Shown: positions 43,415 through 52,522, counted from the first letter of the stretch. The stretch: DNA of 64,000 nt from Shinella granuli (GCF_004341885.1 NZ_SLVX01000002.1:310001-374000), one strand, 5' to 3'. Notes: a model not told the origin generated them from the sequence alone. Translations and numbers: made by a program.

Positions 43415-44704
43415 ATGTCCGGCGCGGCGACAGACGACGCACGCTTCATGGCGGCGGCGATCCGCCTCTGCCGCCGCCATCTCGGCCTCACCGCCACCAA
43501 CCCCTCCGTCGCCTGCCTGGTCGTCAAGGACGGTTTGGTCCTCGGCGCCGCCGTGACCGCCCCCGGCGGGCGGCCGCATGCGGAGACGCAGGCGCTGGCC
43601 GAAGCGGGCGAAGCCGCGCGCGGCGCGACGGCCTATGTGACGCTCGAACCCTGCTCGCATCACGGCAAGACGCCGCCCTGCGCCGATGCGCTGATCGCCG
43701 CCGGCGTTGCGCGCGTCGTCGTGTCGGTGACGGATCCGGACGAGCGCGTGGCGGGCAGGGGGCTCGGGATGCTCCGCGATGCCGACATCGTCGTCGAGAC
43801 GGGCGTGCTGGAGGCGGAGGGCCGCGAAGCACTTGCCGCCTATCTTACCCGCCAGACGAAGAAGCGGCCCTATGTGACTCTCAAGCTTGCCGTTTCCGCC
43901 GATGGCATGCTCGGCCGGCCGGGCGCGGGCCAGGTGGCGATCACCGGGCCGGTCTCGCGCGGGCAGGTGCATGTGCTGCGCGCCGAGACGGACGCGATCC
44001 TTATCGGCATTGGCACGGCGCTCGCCGACGATCCGGAACTGACCTGCCGCCTGCCGGGGCTGGAAACCCGCTCGCCGGTGCGCATCGTGCTCGACCCGCG
44101 GCTCGAACTGTCGCCGGCCTCGAAGCTGGCGCGGACCGCAAAAGATGTGCCGGTCATCGTGGTGACGACGAAAGGGGCGGAGCTACCCCCCTCTGGCCTG
44201 CCGGCCATCTCCCCCTCAAGGGGGGAGATCGAGGAGGAAACGCCGCTTTCCACATCGGATGCCGGCGCGGCAGGCGATGCGGATGCCGGAGTGCGGGGAT
44301 CAGGCTGCCATCCGATCTCCCCCCTTGAGGGGGAGATGGCCGGCAGGCCGGAGGGGGGTATGGGCGGCTCGGCCTCCGATACCCGAAGCGCCCGCGCCCA
44401 GGCCCTCGAAGCCGCCGGCGTCGAGATCGTGACCTGCGATCCGCGTCGGCTCGACGATCTCCTGATGGCGCTCGCCACCCGCGGCATTTCCTCGCTGCTC
44501 GTCGAAGGCGGCGCGCGGGCGGCACGATCCTTCCTCGATGCCGGTCTCGTCGATCGCATCCTGCTGTTCGAGGGTGCCGGCACCATTGGCAAGGACGGGG
44601 TCGCATCCCCGTGTGTGTCCGGGCGCATGCCGGATGGCTTTTCGCTCCGCCGCATGGCGCGCCACGGCACGGATGTTTTGCAAGACTACGAAAGAGACGA
44701 TTGA
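43415..44704 (+). CDS. ribD: bifunctional riboflavin deaminase/reductase RibD carrying a repeat-derived insertion
   Basis: Performs the second and third steps of riboflavin synthesis (pyrimidine deaminase, then sugar reductase). The deaminase domain has the zinc motif 'HAETQALAEAG' plus 'EPCSHHGKTPPCADAL'. The reductase domain begins near 'RPYVTLKLAVSADGMLG'. At 429 residues it is about 60 longer than usual. Residues about 257-315 are encoded by a 175-bp inverted-repeat element inside the reductase domain, starting 'ELPPSGLPAISPSRGE'. The frame stays open, and the conserved 'LLVEGGARAARSFLDAGLVD' follows, so the protein is probably functional. It overlaps ribE by one base (TGATG). Confidence 0.93.
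   Translation: MSGAATDDARFMAAAIRLCRRHLGLTATNPSVACLVVKDGLVLGAAVTAPGGRPHAETQALAEAGEAARGATAYVTLEPCSHHGKTPPCADALIAAGVARVVVSVTDPDERVAGRGLGMLRDADIVVETGVLEAEGREALAAYLTRQTKKRPYVTLKLAVSADGMLGRPGAGQVAITGPVSRGQVHVLRAETDAILIGIGTALADDPELTCRLPGLETRSPVRIVLDPRLELSPASKLARTAKDVPVIVVTTKGAELPPSGLPAISPSRGEIEEETPLSTSDAGAAGDADAGVRGSGCHPISPLEGEMAGRPEGGMGGSASDTRSARAQALEAAGVEIVTCDPRRLDDLLMALATRGISSLLVEGGARAARSFLDAGLVDRILLFEGAGTIGKDGVASPCVSGRMPDGFSLRRMARHGTDVLQDYERDD
44185..44359. mobile_element. MITE-like inverted-repeat element inside ribD
   Basis: 46-bp terminal inverted repeats (44185-44230 and 44314-44359) that differ at one position, beginning ACCCCCCTCTGGCCTGCC, enclose 83 bases. The ends are flanked by TA on both sides (44184-44185, 44359-44360), as after insertion of an IS630/Tc1-type element. 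Each repeat also folds on itself (CTCCCCC-TCAA-GGGGGGAG). It encodes no protein of its own and is read through in the ribD frame. Confidence 0.8.
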
Positions 44705-45321
44705 TGTTTACCGGCATTGTCACGGATATCGGAACGGTCGAGAAGGTCGAGCCCATGAACGCGGGGGTTCGCCTGCGCGTGCGCACGGCCTATGACCCCG
44801 CCACCATCGACATGGGCGCCTCCATCGCCCATTCCGGCACCTGCCTCACCGTCACGGCGCTGCCCGAGGCGGGCTCGAATGACCGCTGGTTCGAGGTCGA
44901 GGCCTGGGAAGAGGCCCTGCGGCTGACGACCATCGCCGGCTGGACGGCCGGAACCCGCATCAATCTCGAACGCTCGCTGAAGATCGGTGACGAACTCGGC
45001 GGCCATATCGTCTCCGGCCATGTCGACGGCAAGGCGGAAATCCTCTCCGTCGAGGCCGAGGGCGACGCGACGCGCTTCCGCATCCGCGCGCCCGAGGGCC
45101 TGGAACGTTTCGTTGCGCCGAAGGGCTCGGTCGCGCTCGACGGCACGTCGCTGACCGTCAACGCCGTCGATGGCGCCGTCTTCGACGTCCTCCTCATTCG
45201 CCACACGCTCGAAGTCACCACCTGGGGCGAGCGCAAGGCGGGCGATTTCGTCAATTTCGAGGTCGACACCATGGCGCGCTATGCGGCGCGGCTTGCGGAG
45301 TTCCCGGCCCCGAAGGCGTGA
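44704..45321 (+). CDS. ribE: riboflavin synthase alpha chain
   Basis: Dismutates two 6,7-dimethyl-8-ribityllumazine molecules to riboflavin. It has 205 residues with two lumazine-binding barrels: the first opens MFTGIVTDIGTVEKVEP, the second near residue 98 with 'GGHIVSGHVDGKAEI'. Each has the conserved 'SxxHSGTCLTV' / 'DGTSLTVN' loop. The start ATG overlaps the ribD stop (TGATG), indicating coupling. The gene is sometimes called ribC in rhizobia. The lumazine synthase gene that usually follows is displaced downstream to 47299. Confidence 0.96.
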   Translation: MFTGIVTDIGTVEKVEPMNAGVRLRVRTAYDPATIDMGASIAHSGTCLTVTALPEAGSNDRWFEVEAWEEALRLTTIAGWTAGTRINLERSLKIGDELGGHIVSGHVDGKAEILSVEAEGDATRFRIRAPEGLERFVAPKGSVALDGTSLTVNAVDGAVFDVLLIRHTLEVTTWGERKAGDFVNFEVDTMARYAARLAEFPAPKA

Positions 45322-45454
45322 CGGCGGCGTGACACGCGCGGCGAGCGTCGCGGATTGGCACGATCCGACATGCGTGGGGCCTCTTTGAAGTAACGATATC
45401 GATACCTCTTGCTCCCTAGTGTGCGCGCATCGGACCGCTGGAGACCGCTGCCGC

Positions 45455-46591
45455 ATGGCGCCTGACTACCAAACCCTTCTGCTGGCGATCGGGCTCGCGG
45501 GCTTCTGCCTGTCGGCCACGCTGTTCGCCTCGTGGATGTCCGCCCGCGTCGAGCGCTTCCTGCTCTCCTGGTCCATCGGCATCGGCTGCATCGTGCCGGC
45601 GGTCGCGGTCTACAGTCTCTATATCGATCAGGCGGGCGTCGCGATCGGGTGCCTTGCCTTCATGCTGCAGTTCCTCGGCTTCGCCTTCATCTACGGCGCG
45701 GCCTACCGCTTCCGTTCCGGCAAGCGCGCGCGCCGGCGCATCGCCGTCGTGTTCGTGGCCTGCCTTGCCATCGCGCTCCCGCCGCTGGCGGCCGGTTATG
45801 ACGGCATCGCCTTCATCGCGCTGAACCTGCTCATCGCCGGCTGCCTTGCCGCGACGGCCTGGGAATACTGGCGGGGCCGTGCGGAGGCGCCGCTGCCGCT
45901 GACCGGCATCGTCGTCCTCTACCTGCTGACCGCCGCCTCCTTCCTGCTCTGCGCCGGCGTGCTCCTTCATGACGGCCGGTGGGTGATGGGACATGCGCCG
46001 GACAACTGGGCGGAAAACCTCAACCTGATCGCGGCGATCATGGGCATTACCGGCATCGGTGCCATGTCGCTCGCGCTCAACCAGTGGCGCGTCGCCGGCA
46101 ATCACCGGCACGCGGCCATGACCGATGCGCTGACCGGCCTGCTCAACCGCCGGGCGCTTTTCGACCGCTACGGGGCGTTTCCCGTCGGAGAACACCAGGC
46201 GGCGATCGCCTTCGACCTCGACAATTTCAAGGCGGTCAACGACCGGTACGGCCATGCGGCGGGCGACGCCGTGCTCATGGTCTTCGCCGATGTCCTGCGG
46301 GATTCCTGCGGCACGGCCGCCTGCCTCGCCCGTCTCGGCGGCGAAGAGTTCATCGTTGTCCTGGAGCGGACCCCGCCGGACCGCGCCCAGCGCATCGCCG
46401 AGCGCGTCCGCGAGGATTTCGCCGCCAAGCTCATCCCGATAAGCAGCCGGTCGATCTCCTGCACCGTCAGCGCCGGCATCGCCTTTGCCGGCGAAAACGG
46501 CACCAGCTTCGATTGCCTCCTCAGCAATGCCGACAAGGCGCTCTACATGTCCAAGCGCAACGGCCGCAACCGCGTGTCGCTCGCCGCCTGA
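45455..46591 (+). CDS. membrane-bound diguanylate cyclase (GGDEF)
   Basis: A 378-residue inner-membrane protein. About six hydrophobic segments in residues 1-205 form the sensor part. A GGDEF domain follows ('HAAMTDALTGLLNRRALFDRYG' ... 'LARLGGEEF'), with the active GGEEF signature intact, so it should make cyclic-di-GMP from two GTP. The position five residues before the signature does not show an RxxD inhibitory site. The start at 45455 has GGAG about 11 bases upstream. It is inserted between ribE and ribH on the same strand, 133 bases after ribE. Confidence 0.93.
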   Translation: MAPDYQTLLLAIGLAGFCLSATLFASWMSARVERFLLSWSIGIGCIVPAVAVYSLYIDQAGVAIGCLAFMLQFLGFAFIYGAAYRFRSGKRARRRIAVVFVACLAIALPPLAAGYDGIAFIALNLLIAGCLAATAWEYWRGRAEAPLPLTGIVVLYLLTAASFLLCAGVLLHDGRWVMGHAPDNWAENLNLIAAIMGITGIGAMSLALNQWRVAGNHRHAAMTDALTGLLNRRALFDRYGAFPVGEHQAAIAFDLDNFKAVNDRYGHAAGDAVLMVFADVLRDSCGTAACLARLGGEEFIVVLERTPPDRAQRIAERVREDFAAKLIPISSRSISCTVSAGIAFAGENGTSFDCLLSNADKALYMSKRNGRNRVSLAA

Positions 46592-46597
46592 GCGGCT

Positions 46598-47101
46598 TCA
46601 GGCGCCGGGCTCGCCTTCCCAGTAGTCGACGGTCCCGCCCGCGCGGCCGATGGTGCGGAACTCGCTCCGCCCGCCGGTGGCGAGGCGCGTCTTGGCGAGG
46701 AATTTTCCCGAATCCGGGTATTCGCAGATCTCCGTCGCGGCCATGGACGAAATGGAAAGATATTTCAGCGGCACGGTGCCGGTGTTGAGGATCTGGTGCG
46801 CCGTCTCCGGCCCGCCGGCCGGCGCGCCCAGCACGTCGCCGGGGCCGACGAGATGCCGCTCGCTGCCATAGCGGTAGGTGCCGTGCCCCTCCAGGATGAC
46901 GAAGAGCTCGTCCTCGACATGGTGGCTGTGGAAGGGACAGCCCGACTTGCCGGGGGGAACTTCGCCATAGCCGATGCCGAGATCCTTCAGGCCGAGGCGG
47001 GCGCCGAACGACGCGTCGCGGGATTCGTAGAGCGTGCCCTGCGTCCAGTGCTCCAGTGCCAGCCCGGCAAGGTTGACGATCGGCGGTTTCTGCGCATCCA
47101 T
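46598..47101 (-). CDS. cupin domain protein
   Basis: A 167-residue single-domain cupin. The metal-binding motif 1 is 'CPFHSHHVEDELFVILEGHGTYRYG', with His-His and Glu ligands, and motif 2 is 'PGDVLGAPAGGPETAHQILN', with the last His. Metal-dependent cupins include dioxygenases, isomerases and sensors, so no reaction is given. The ATG at 47101 has an excellent GGAGGAG. It is antisense to the surrounding rib and GGDEF genes. A TTGACA at 47156-47151 (minus) and a LexA-type box lie upstream. Confidence 0.88.
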   Translation of the reverse strand: MDAQKPPIVNLAGLALEHWTQGTLYESRDASFGARLGLKDLGIGYGEVPPGKSGCPFHSHHVEDELFVILEGHGTYRYGSERHLVGPGDVLGAPAGGPETAHQILNTGTVPLKYLSISSMAATEICEYPDSGKFLAKTRLATGGRSEFRTIGRAGGTVDYWEGEPGA

Positions 47102-47123
47102 TCGTGTCTCCTCCGGCTGTTGG

Positions 47124-47156
47124 TATAATGTTCACATTTTGTTCTATTTGTGTCAA
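47124..47156. promoter_or_regulatory. divergent promoter region with LexA-type box GTTC-N7-GTTC
   Basis: GTTCACATTTTGTTC (47130-47144; minus strand GAAC-N7-GAAC) matches the alphaproteobacterial LexA consensus. On the minus strand it directly follows a perfect TTGACA (complement of 47151-47156) facing the cupin gene, though no good -10 is at normal spacing (AACATT at 18). On the plus strand it directly follows a perfect TATAAT (47124-47129) facing ribH, but with a poor -35. Confidence 0.5.
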
Positions 47157-47214
47157 TCCCGTTCGCGCGATGCGGTTCCTGGCGGGGCGCCGAAATCGCC
47201 GCAGGGGGTGGAAA

Positions 47215-47295
47215 ATGCTTGCCAAGCTGCGCCCGTCGTGGTTTGACCGCCGCCTCTGCCCGCTGATGCGTGGCCTGCCTCCAATTTTCAGGTGA
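47215..47295 (+). CDS. possible 26-residue leader peptide upstream of ribH
   Basis: ATG at 47215 with GGGGGTGG just upstream opens a 26-codon frame (MLAKLRPSWFDRR...) ending three bases before the ribH start codon. The product is basic with a Trp and two Pro. It could be a coupled leader or chance; nothing else supports it. Confidence 0.2.
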   Translation: MLAKLRPSWFDRRLCPLMRGLPPIFR

Positions 47296-47298
47296 ATC

Positions 47299-47760
47299 AT
47301 GGCCGACACCGATAATCCCCATCTCCTCATCGTCGAGGCTCGCTTCTACGACGACATGGCCGATGCGATGCTCGACGGCGCCAAGCATGCGCTCGATGCG
47401 GCCGGCGCCACCTACGACATCGTGACCGTCATGGGCGCGCTCGAAATCCCCGCCGCCATCTCCATGGCCCTCGACGGCATGGAAAACGGCGGCACCTGGT
47501 ATGACGGCTTCGTCGCGCTCGGCATGGTCATCCGCGGCGAGACCTACCATTTCGACATCGTCGCCAACGAATCGAGCCGTGCCCTGATGGATCTGTCCGT
47601 CAGCGAGGGCCTGGCGATCGGCAACGGCATCCTGACGGTCGAGAACGACGCGCAGGGCTGGGCGCGTGCCCGCCGTTCGGAAGGCGACAAGGGTGGCTTT
47701 GCGGCCCGCGCGGCACTCACCATGATCGATCTGAAGAAGAAACTGGGCGGCGAACAGTGA
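47299..47760 (+). CDS. ribH: 6,7-dimethyl-8-ribityllumazine synthase
   Basis: Penultimate enzyme of riboflavin synthesis, condensing 5-amino-6-ribitylaminouracil with dihydroxybutanone phosphate. It has 153 residues. '[22 protein letters not shown]', '[17 protein letters not shown]', '[28 protein letters not shown]' (with the catalytic His) and '[10 protein letters not shown]' are family hallmarks; it resembles the RibH1 (type I) form of rhizobia and Brucella. It overlaps nusB by four bases. It is separated from ribD-ribE by the GGDEF and cupin genes. Confidence 0.97.
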   Translation: MADTDNPHLLIVEARFYDDMADAMLDGAKHALDAAGATYDIVTVMGALEIPAAISMALDGMENGGTWYDGFVALGMVIRGETYHFDIVANESSRALMDLSVSEGLAIGNGILTVENDAQGWARARRSEGDKGGFAARAALTMIDLKKKLGGEQ

Positions 47761-48239
47761 CGACGGACAGGGACAAGCAGCCGGTGAAGCCGGCCAACCA
47801 GCGCGGCGCGGCGCGCCTTGCCGCCGTGCAGGCGCTCTACCAGATGGATATCGGCGGCACCGGCGTCCTGGAGATCGTCGCCGAATACGAGGCGCATCGT
47901 CTCGGCCAGGAGCTGGACGGCGACACCTACCTGAAGGCGGACGCCTCCTGGTTCCGCTCCATCGTCTCGGGCGTCGTGCGCGACCAGCGCCTGCTCGATC
48001 CGATGATCGGCGCGGCGCTGCAGGACGACTGGGCGCTGTCCCGGCTCGATTCCACCGTGCGCGCCATCCTGCGCGCCGGTACCTTCGAATTGAAGGAGCG
48101 CAGGGACGTGCCGGTCGCCGTGATCGTCACGGAATATGTTGAGATCGCCAAGGCGTTCTTCGAGGACGAGGAGCCGAAGCTGGTGAATGCGGTGCTCGAC
48201 CGCATCGCCAAGCAGCTTCGCCCGGACACACGCAAGTAG
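47757..48239 (+). CDS. nusB: transcription antitermination factor NusB
   Basis: Helical RNA-binding protein of 160 residues that, with S10 (NusE), binds boxA in rRNA leaders to allow antitermination. The pattern '[19 protein letters not shown]' at the N-terminus and '[34 protein letters not shown]' at the C-terminus is typical. It starts with GTG at 47757 inside the ribH stop (GTGA overlap), so the two are translationally coupled. The ribH-nusB pairing is widespread. Confidence 0.96.
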   Translation: MTTDRDKQPVKPANQRGAARLAAVQALYQMDIGGTGVLEIVAEYEAHRLGQELDGDTYLKADASWFRSIVSGVVRDQRLLDPMIGAALQDDWALSRLDSTVRAILRAGTFELKERRDVPVAVIVTEYVEIAKAFFEDEEPKLVNAVLDRIAKQLRPDTRK

Positions 48240-48253
48240 GTTGGCAGGGTGAC

Positions 48254-49480
48254 ATGAGCACGGGTACGGTCGAAGGTCTTGAACGGGAACTTTCGGCCGC
48301 GCGCCGCAATGTCTTTCTCCTGACGATCGCGCAGGCCTTGCTTGCCTCGGCCGGGCCGATCGTCTTCTCCGTCGGCGGGCTTGCCGGCTACAACCTGCTC
48401 GGCGCGGACAAGTCGCTCGCCACCGCGCCGCTGACCGGCTTCAATGTCGGCGTGGCGCTCGGCGCCGTGCTCGTCGCCATCGCGGCCCGCATGCTCGGCC
48501 GCACCTACGGCTTCATCGTCGGGTCGCTCGTCGGCGCAGGCGGCGGGCTCATCGCCGCCATCGCGCTGTTCCGCGGCGATTTCTGGCTCTTCGCCCTCGG
48601 CTTCGTGCTTGTCGGCATTTCCAGCGGCTTTGCCCAGAAGATCCGCTTTGCGGCGGCCGATGCCTCGCCGTCCTTCTACAAGCCGCGCGCCATTTCCTGG
48701 ATTCTCGCCGGCGGCGTCATCTCCGCCGTGCTCGGCCCCCAGGTGGTCATCCTCACCAAGGACCTGTTCGAGCCGGTGCTGTTTGCCGGCGCCTTCGTGG
48801 CGCTCGCGCCGCTCTGCCTTGCCGCGATCGGCCTCTTCCTGTTCCTGCGCCTGCCGGACCACAAGGCGGCGGCCGTGGCGAAGGGCGAGGCGACGCGGCC
48901 GCTCGCCGAGATCGTGCTGACCCAGCGGTTCATGACGGGCATGATCTGCGGCATCTCCTCCTACGCCCTGATGACCTTCATGATGACCGGCGCGCCGCTC
49001 GCCATGGTCATCGGCTGCGGCTTCTCGCCGGAGCTGGCGACGCTCGGCATCCAGTGGCATGTGCTCGCCATGTTCGCGCCGAGCTTCTTCACGGGCATGC
49101 TGATCCAGCGCTTCGGCACGGAAAGGGTGGTCGCCGCCGGCCTCCTCATCCTCATGGCCTGCGCGGCGGTCGCCCATGCCGGCATCGCGCTGTGGAATTT
49201 CTGGGGCGCGCTGATCCTGCTCGGCGTCGGCTGGAACTTCGGCTTCATCGGCGCCACCGCCATCGTCGCCTCCAGCTACAAGCCGCACGAGGCCGACAAG
49301 GTGCAGGGGTTCCACGACATCATCCTCTTCGGCACGGTGGCGCTCGCCTCCTTCTCCTCCGGCAAGGTGTTCAACGCCTATGGCTGGCAGACGATCAACC
49401 TGCTGTTCTGGCCGATAACAGGGGTGAGCCTCGTGCTCGTTCTTCTCCTGCTTTTGCGCAGCCGCCGCGCGGCGGCCTGA
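48254..49480 (+). CDS. MFS transporter
   Basis: A 408-residue inner-membrane protein with about twelve hydrophobic segments of the major facilitator superfamily. The loop between helices 2 and 3 reads 'ARMLGRTYGFIVGSLVGAGG', and the mid-protein loop carries 'RLPDHKAAAVAKGEATRPLAE'. It begins 14 bases after nusB and may be co-transcribed with ribH-nusB. The substrate is unknown; similar genes beside nusB occur in rhizobia (family knowledge, not checked). Confidence 0.9.
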   Translation: MSTGTVEGLERELSAARRNVFLLTIAQALLASAGPIVFSVGGLAGYNLLGADKSLATAPLTGFNVGVALGAVLVAIAARMLGRTYGFIVGSLVGAGGGLIAAIALFRGDFWLFALGFVLVGISSGFAQKIRFAAADASPSFYKPRAISWILAGGVISAVLGPQVVILTKDLFEPVLFAGAFVALAPLCLAAIGLFLFLRLPDHKAAAVAKGEATRPLAEIVLTQRFMTGMICGISSYALMTFMMTGAPLAMVIGCGFSPELATLGIQWHVLAMFAPSFFTGMLIQRFGTERVVAAGLLILMACAAVAHAGIALWNFWGALILLGVGWNFGFIGATAIVASSYKPHEADKVQGFHDIILFGTVALASFSSGKVFNAYGWQTINLLFWPITGVSLVLVLLLLLRSRRAAA

Positions 49481-49672
49481 GCCCGCCGGACGACCGACGT
49501 CGAAAAATCCAGCGCAGCGCACCGCTTGCCGCAGTGCGGCGGCTTGACGCAACCGATTCGCAAACGCACTCTGGCCGCGCGCCGGCTCCCGTCTTGTGAG
49601 GAGGCAAGCGGGAGCGGGCGCATATCGGCTGCAGGGAGAGGACCCTGCCGCCTCCAAGGAGGACAGAGCGAA

Positions 49673-51808
49673 ATGACCATATTGTTGGGCGTTATCGCAT
49701 GCGGGTTGCTCTCGGTGGTCTATGCCATCTGGGCGACACGGTCGGTGCTTGCCGCCGACCAGGGGAATGCCCGCATGCAGGAAATTGCAGGTTATATCCG
49801 GGAAGGGGCGCAGGCCTATCTCACCCGGCAGTACAAGACCATTGCCATCGTCGGGGTCGTCGTCTTCGTCGGCACCTGGCTGCTGATTTCCGCCACGGCT
49901 GCCATCGGGTTCCTGATCGGCGCCGTGCTCTCGGGTGCCGCCGGTTTCATCGGCATGCACGTGTCCGTCCGCGCCAATGTGCGCACGGCGCAGGCCGCAT
50001 CCATCAGCCTGTCCTCCGGCCTCGACATCGCCTTCAAGTCGGGCGCGATCACCGGCATGCTTGTCGCCGGCCTCGCGCTGCTCGGCGTGTCGATCTATTA
50101 CTTGGTCCTCACCGGCCTGCTCGGTCAGGAGCCGGCCTCGCGTGAGGTCATCGACGCGCTCGTCGCGCTCGGCTTCGGCGCCTCGCTGATCTCCATCTTC
50201 GCCCGTCTCGGCGGCGGCATCTTCACCAAGGGTGCGGATGTCGGCGGCGACCTCGTCGGCAAGGTGGAAGCCGGCATTCCCGAAGACGACCCGCGCAACC
50301 CGGCCACCATCGCCGACAATGTGGGCGACAATGTCGGCGACTGCGCCGGCATGGCCGCCGACCTCTTCGAGACCTATGCGGTGACCGTCGTCGCCACCAT
50401 GGTCCTCGCGGCGATCTTCTTTGCCGGCACGCCGGTTCTGTCCAGCGTGATGGTCTATCCGCTGGCGATCTGCGGCGCCTGCATCATCACCTCGATCGTC
50501 GGCGCCTTCTTCGTCAAGCTCGGCACGAACGGTTCCATCATGGGCGCGCTCTACAGGGGCCTCATCGTGACGGGCCTGCTGTCGATCGTCGGCCTTGCCG
50601 CCGCCACGTCGCTCACCATCGGCTGGGGCGCCATCGGCACGGTCGCGGGCATGGAGATCACCGGCACGAACCTGTTCATCTGCGGCCTTCTCGGCCTCGT
50701 GGTGACGGCGCTCATCGTGGTGATCACGGAGTACTACACGGGCACCAACAAGCGCCCGGTGAACTCCATCGCGCAGGCCTCCGTCACCGGCCACGGCACG
50801 AACGTCATCCAGGGCCTCGCGGTCTCGCTGGAATCGACCGCACTGCCGGCCATCGTCATCGTCGGCGGCATCATCGCGACCTACCAGCTCGCCGGCCTGT
50901 TCGGCACCGGCATCGCCGTCACCGCCATGCTCGGCATTGCCGGCATGATCGTGGCGCTCGATGCCTTCGGCCCGGTCACCGACAATGCCGGCGGCATCGC
51001 CGAGATGTCGCACCTGCCGCCGGAAGTGCGCAAGTCGACCGACGCGCTCGATGCGGTCGGCAACACGACGAAGGCCGTCACCAAGGGCTATGCGATCGGT
51101 TCTGCCGGTCTCGGCGCGCTGGTGCTCTTCGCCGCCTATTCGAACGACCTTGCCTATTTCGCGGCGAACGGGGACAGGTATCCCTATTTCGCCGACATCG
51201 GCACGATCTCCTTCGACCTCTCCAACCCCTATGTCGTGGCCGGCCTGATCTTCGGCGGCCTCATCCCCTATCTCTTCGGCGGCATCGCCATGACGGCCGT
51301 CGGCCGTGCGGCGGGCTCGATCGTCGAGGAGGTGCGCCGGCAGTTCCGCGAGAAGCCGGGCATCATGGCGGGCACCGAGCGGCCGGATTACGGGCGCGCG
51401 GTGGACATTCTCACCAAGGCGGCGATCCGCGAGATGGTCGTGCCCTCGCTGCTGCCGGTGCTGGCGCCGCTCGTCGTCTATTTCGGCGTGCTGCTCATCT
51501 CCGGCTCCAAGGCCTCGGCCTTCGCGGCGCTCGGCGCCTCGCTGCTCGGCGTCATCGTCAACGGCCTCTTCGTGGCGATTTCCATGACCTCCGGTGGCGG
51601 GGCCTGGGACAATGCCAAGAAGAGCTTCGAGGACGGCTTCGTCGACAAGGACGGCACCCGCCACCTGAAGGGATCGGAAGCCCACAAGGCCTCCGTCACC
51701 GGCGACACCGTGGGCGATCCCTACAAGGACACGGCAGGCCCGGCGGTCAACCCGGCGATCAAGATCACCAATATCGTGGCGCTCCTGCTGCTGGCCATTC
51801 TCGCCTGA
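49673..51808 (+). CDS. hppA: K+-independent proton-pumping membrane pyrophosphatase
   Basis: Integral membrane H+-translocating pyrophosphatase of 711 residues that couples pyrophosphate hydrolysis to proton export. The substrate-binding motif '[34 protein letters not shown]' is split here but complete, and the C-terminal '[20 protein letters not shown]' motif is present. The Lys in 'GNTTKAV' (about residue 466) marks the potassium-independent type. AAGGAGG precedes the ATG at 49673. It is transcribed alone, with a strong terminator downstream. Confidence 0.97.
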   Translation: MTILLGVIACGLLSVVYAIWATRSVLAADQGNARMQEIAGYIREGAQAYLTRQYKTIAIVGVVVFVGTWLLISATAAIGFLIGAVLSGAAGFIGMHVSVRANVRTAQAASISLSSGLDIAFKSGAITGMLVAGLALLGVSIYYLVLTGLLGQEPASREVIDALVALGFGASLISIFARLGGGIFTKGADVGGDLVGKVEAGIPEDDPRNPATIADNVGDNVGDCAGMAADLFETYAVTVVATMVLAAIFFAGTPVLSSVMVYPLAICGACIITSIVGAFFVKLGTNGSIMGALYRGLIVTGLLSIVGLAAATSLTIGWGAIGTVAGMEITGTNLFICGLLGLVVTALIVVITEYYTGTNKRPVNSIAQASVTGHGTNVIQGLAVSLESTALPAIVIVGGIIATYQLAGLFGTGIAVTAMLGIAGMIVALDAFGPVTDNAGGIAEMSHLPPEVRKSTDALDAVGNTTKAVTKGYAIGSAGLGALVLFAAYSNDLAYFAANGDRYPYFADIGTISFDLSNPYVVAGLIFGGLIPYLFGGIAMTAVGRAAGSIVEEVRRQFREKPGIMAGTERPDYGRAVDILTKAAIREMVVPSLLPVLAPLVVYFGVLLISGSKASAFAALGASLLGVIVNGLFVAISMTSGGGAWDNAKKSFEDGFVDKDGTRHLKGSEAHKASVTGDTVGDPYKDTAGPAVNPAIKITNIVALLLLAILA

Positions 51809-51837
51809 CCGGCACCGCCCGTTCGGGGACCAAAAAG

Positions 51838-51865
51838 AAACCGCGGGGAGCGATCCCCGCGGTTT
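51838..51865. terminator. bidirectional terminator between hppA and bamE
   Basis: Perfect 12-bp stem (51838-51849 with 51854-51865, AAACCGCGGGGA / TCCCCGCGGTTT) with loop GCGA. The A-run before and the T-run after allow function for both convergent genes. Confidence 0.88.
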
Positions 51866-51892
51866 CCTGATTCCGGGACTGGCCGAGGCGCC

Positions 51893-52372
51893 TTATTTCG
51901 GGCCGCCGCCACCGAAGATGTTCTGGATCGCCGCGCCCGGCGCACCGCCGGTGCCGCGCAGAAGCTGGCCGAGGAAGGTGAGCTCGATGCCGCCGGTCGG
52001 CGTGACGCGGGAGATCATGTCGAAGACCCGGCCATCCTTCAGCGTGTAGTGCGCGAGGCGCTCGACCACGCCGTCCTTGTCGAAATAGATGGCAAGCACG
52101 CTCTGATCGACGACCTTCGGCTTCATGAAGGCGACGGGGCGGCTGCGCTTCTGCGAGACGTAGTAGAAGACCTCGTTGTCGAAGGTCGCGGTCGCCGACG
52201 GCGAGCCGAGCGAGAGCAGGACCTGTTCGCGCGAGGAGCCGACCGGCGCCAGCGCCAGCGTTTCCTGATCGACGACATAGCCCTGGTGCAGCACTTCGCC
52301 GGGACCCTGGCAGCCTGCGAGAACGGACGAGGAAAGCGCGATGGCAATGGCGGCGTTACGCAACAGCTTCAT
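51893..52372 (-). CDS. bamE: outer membrane assembly lipoprotein BamE
   Basis: Small lipoprotein subunit of the BAM complex that inserts beta-barrels into the outer membrane. It has 159 residues. The signal ends in VLAGC (lipobox). The SmpA/OmlA domain is visible as 'SREQVLLSLGSPSATATFDNEVFYYVSQKRS' and 'VVDQSVLAIYFDKDGVVERLAHYTLKDGRV'. A Gly-rich tail ends the protein. The start at 52372 directly precedes the signal peptide; a more distal ATG at 52399 would add nine residues. It diverges from the cytochrome chaperone gene. Confidence 0.92.
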   Translation of the reverse strand: MKLLRNAAIAIALSSSVLAGCQGPGEVLHQGYVVDQETLALAPVGSSREQVLLSLGSPSATATFDNEVFYYVSQKRSRPVAFMKPKVVDQSVLAIYFDKDGVVERLAHYTLKDGRVFDMISRVTPTGGIELTFLGQLLRGTGGAPGAAIQNIFGGGGPK

Positions 52373-52522
52373 GTTCAGAGCATCTCTCTTCAACAGCATC
52401 CCCGGGACTGTGATGGCCGCGCAGCCATTGCAATTCATGCCTGCTTCGGTAAACCAGCTTCGACCGTCATGCAACATGACTTGCGACGGCTCCATGGTTT
52501 GAATCGGGCAAAACTAGGCTTT

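Noticed and set aside
47102-47298. FMN riboswitch before ribH
   Set aside because: The conserved RFN sequence blocks were not found here or before ribD.
47927-51685. 1252-residue open frame on the minus strand
   Set aside because: Fully antisense to nusB, the MFS gene and hppA. Composition is Arg/Asp/His-rich without any domain, as expected for the antisense frame of high-GC genes.
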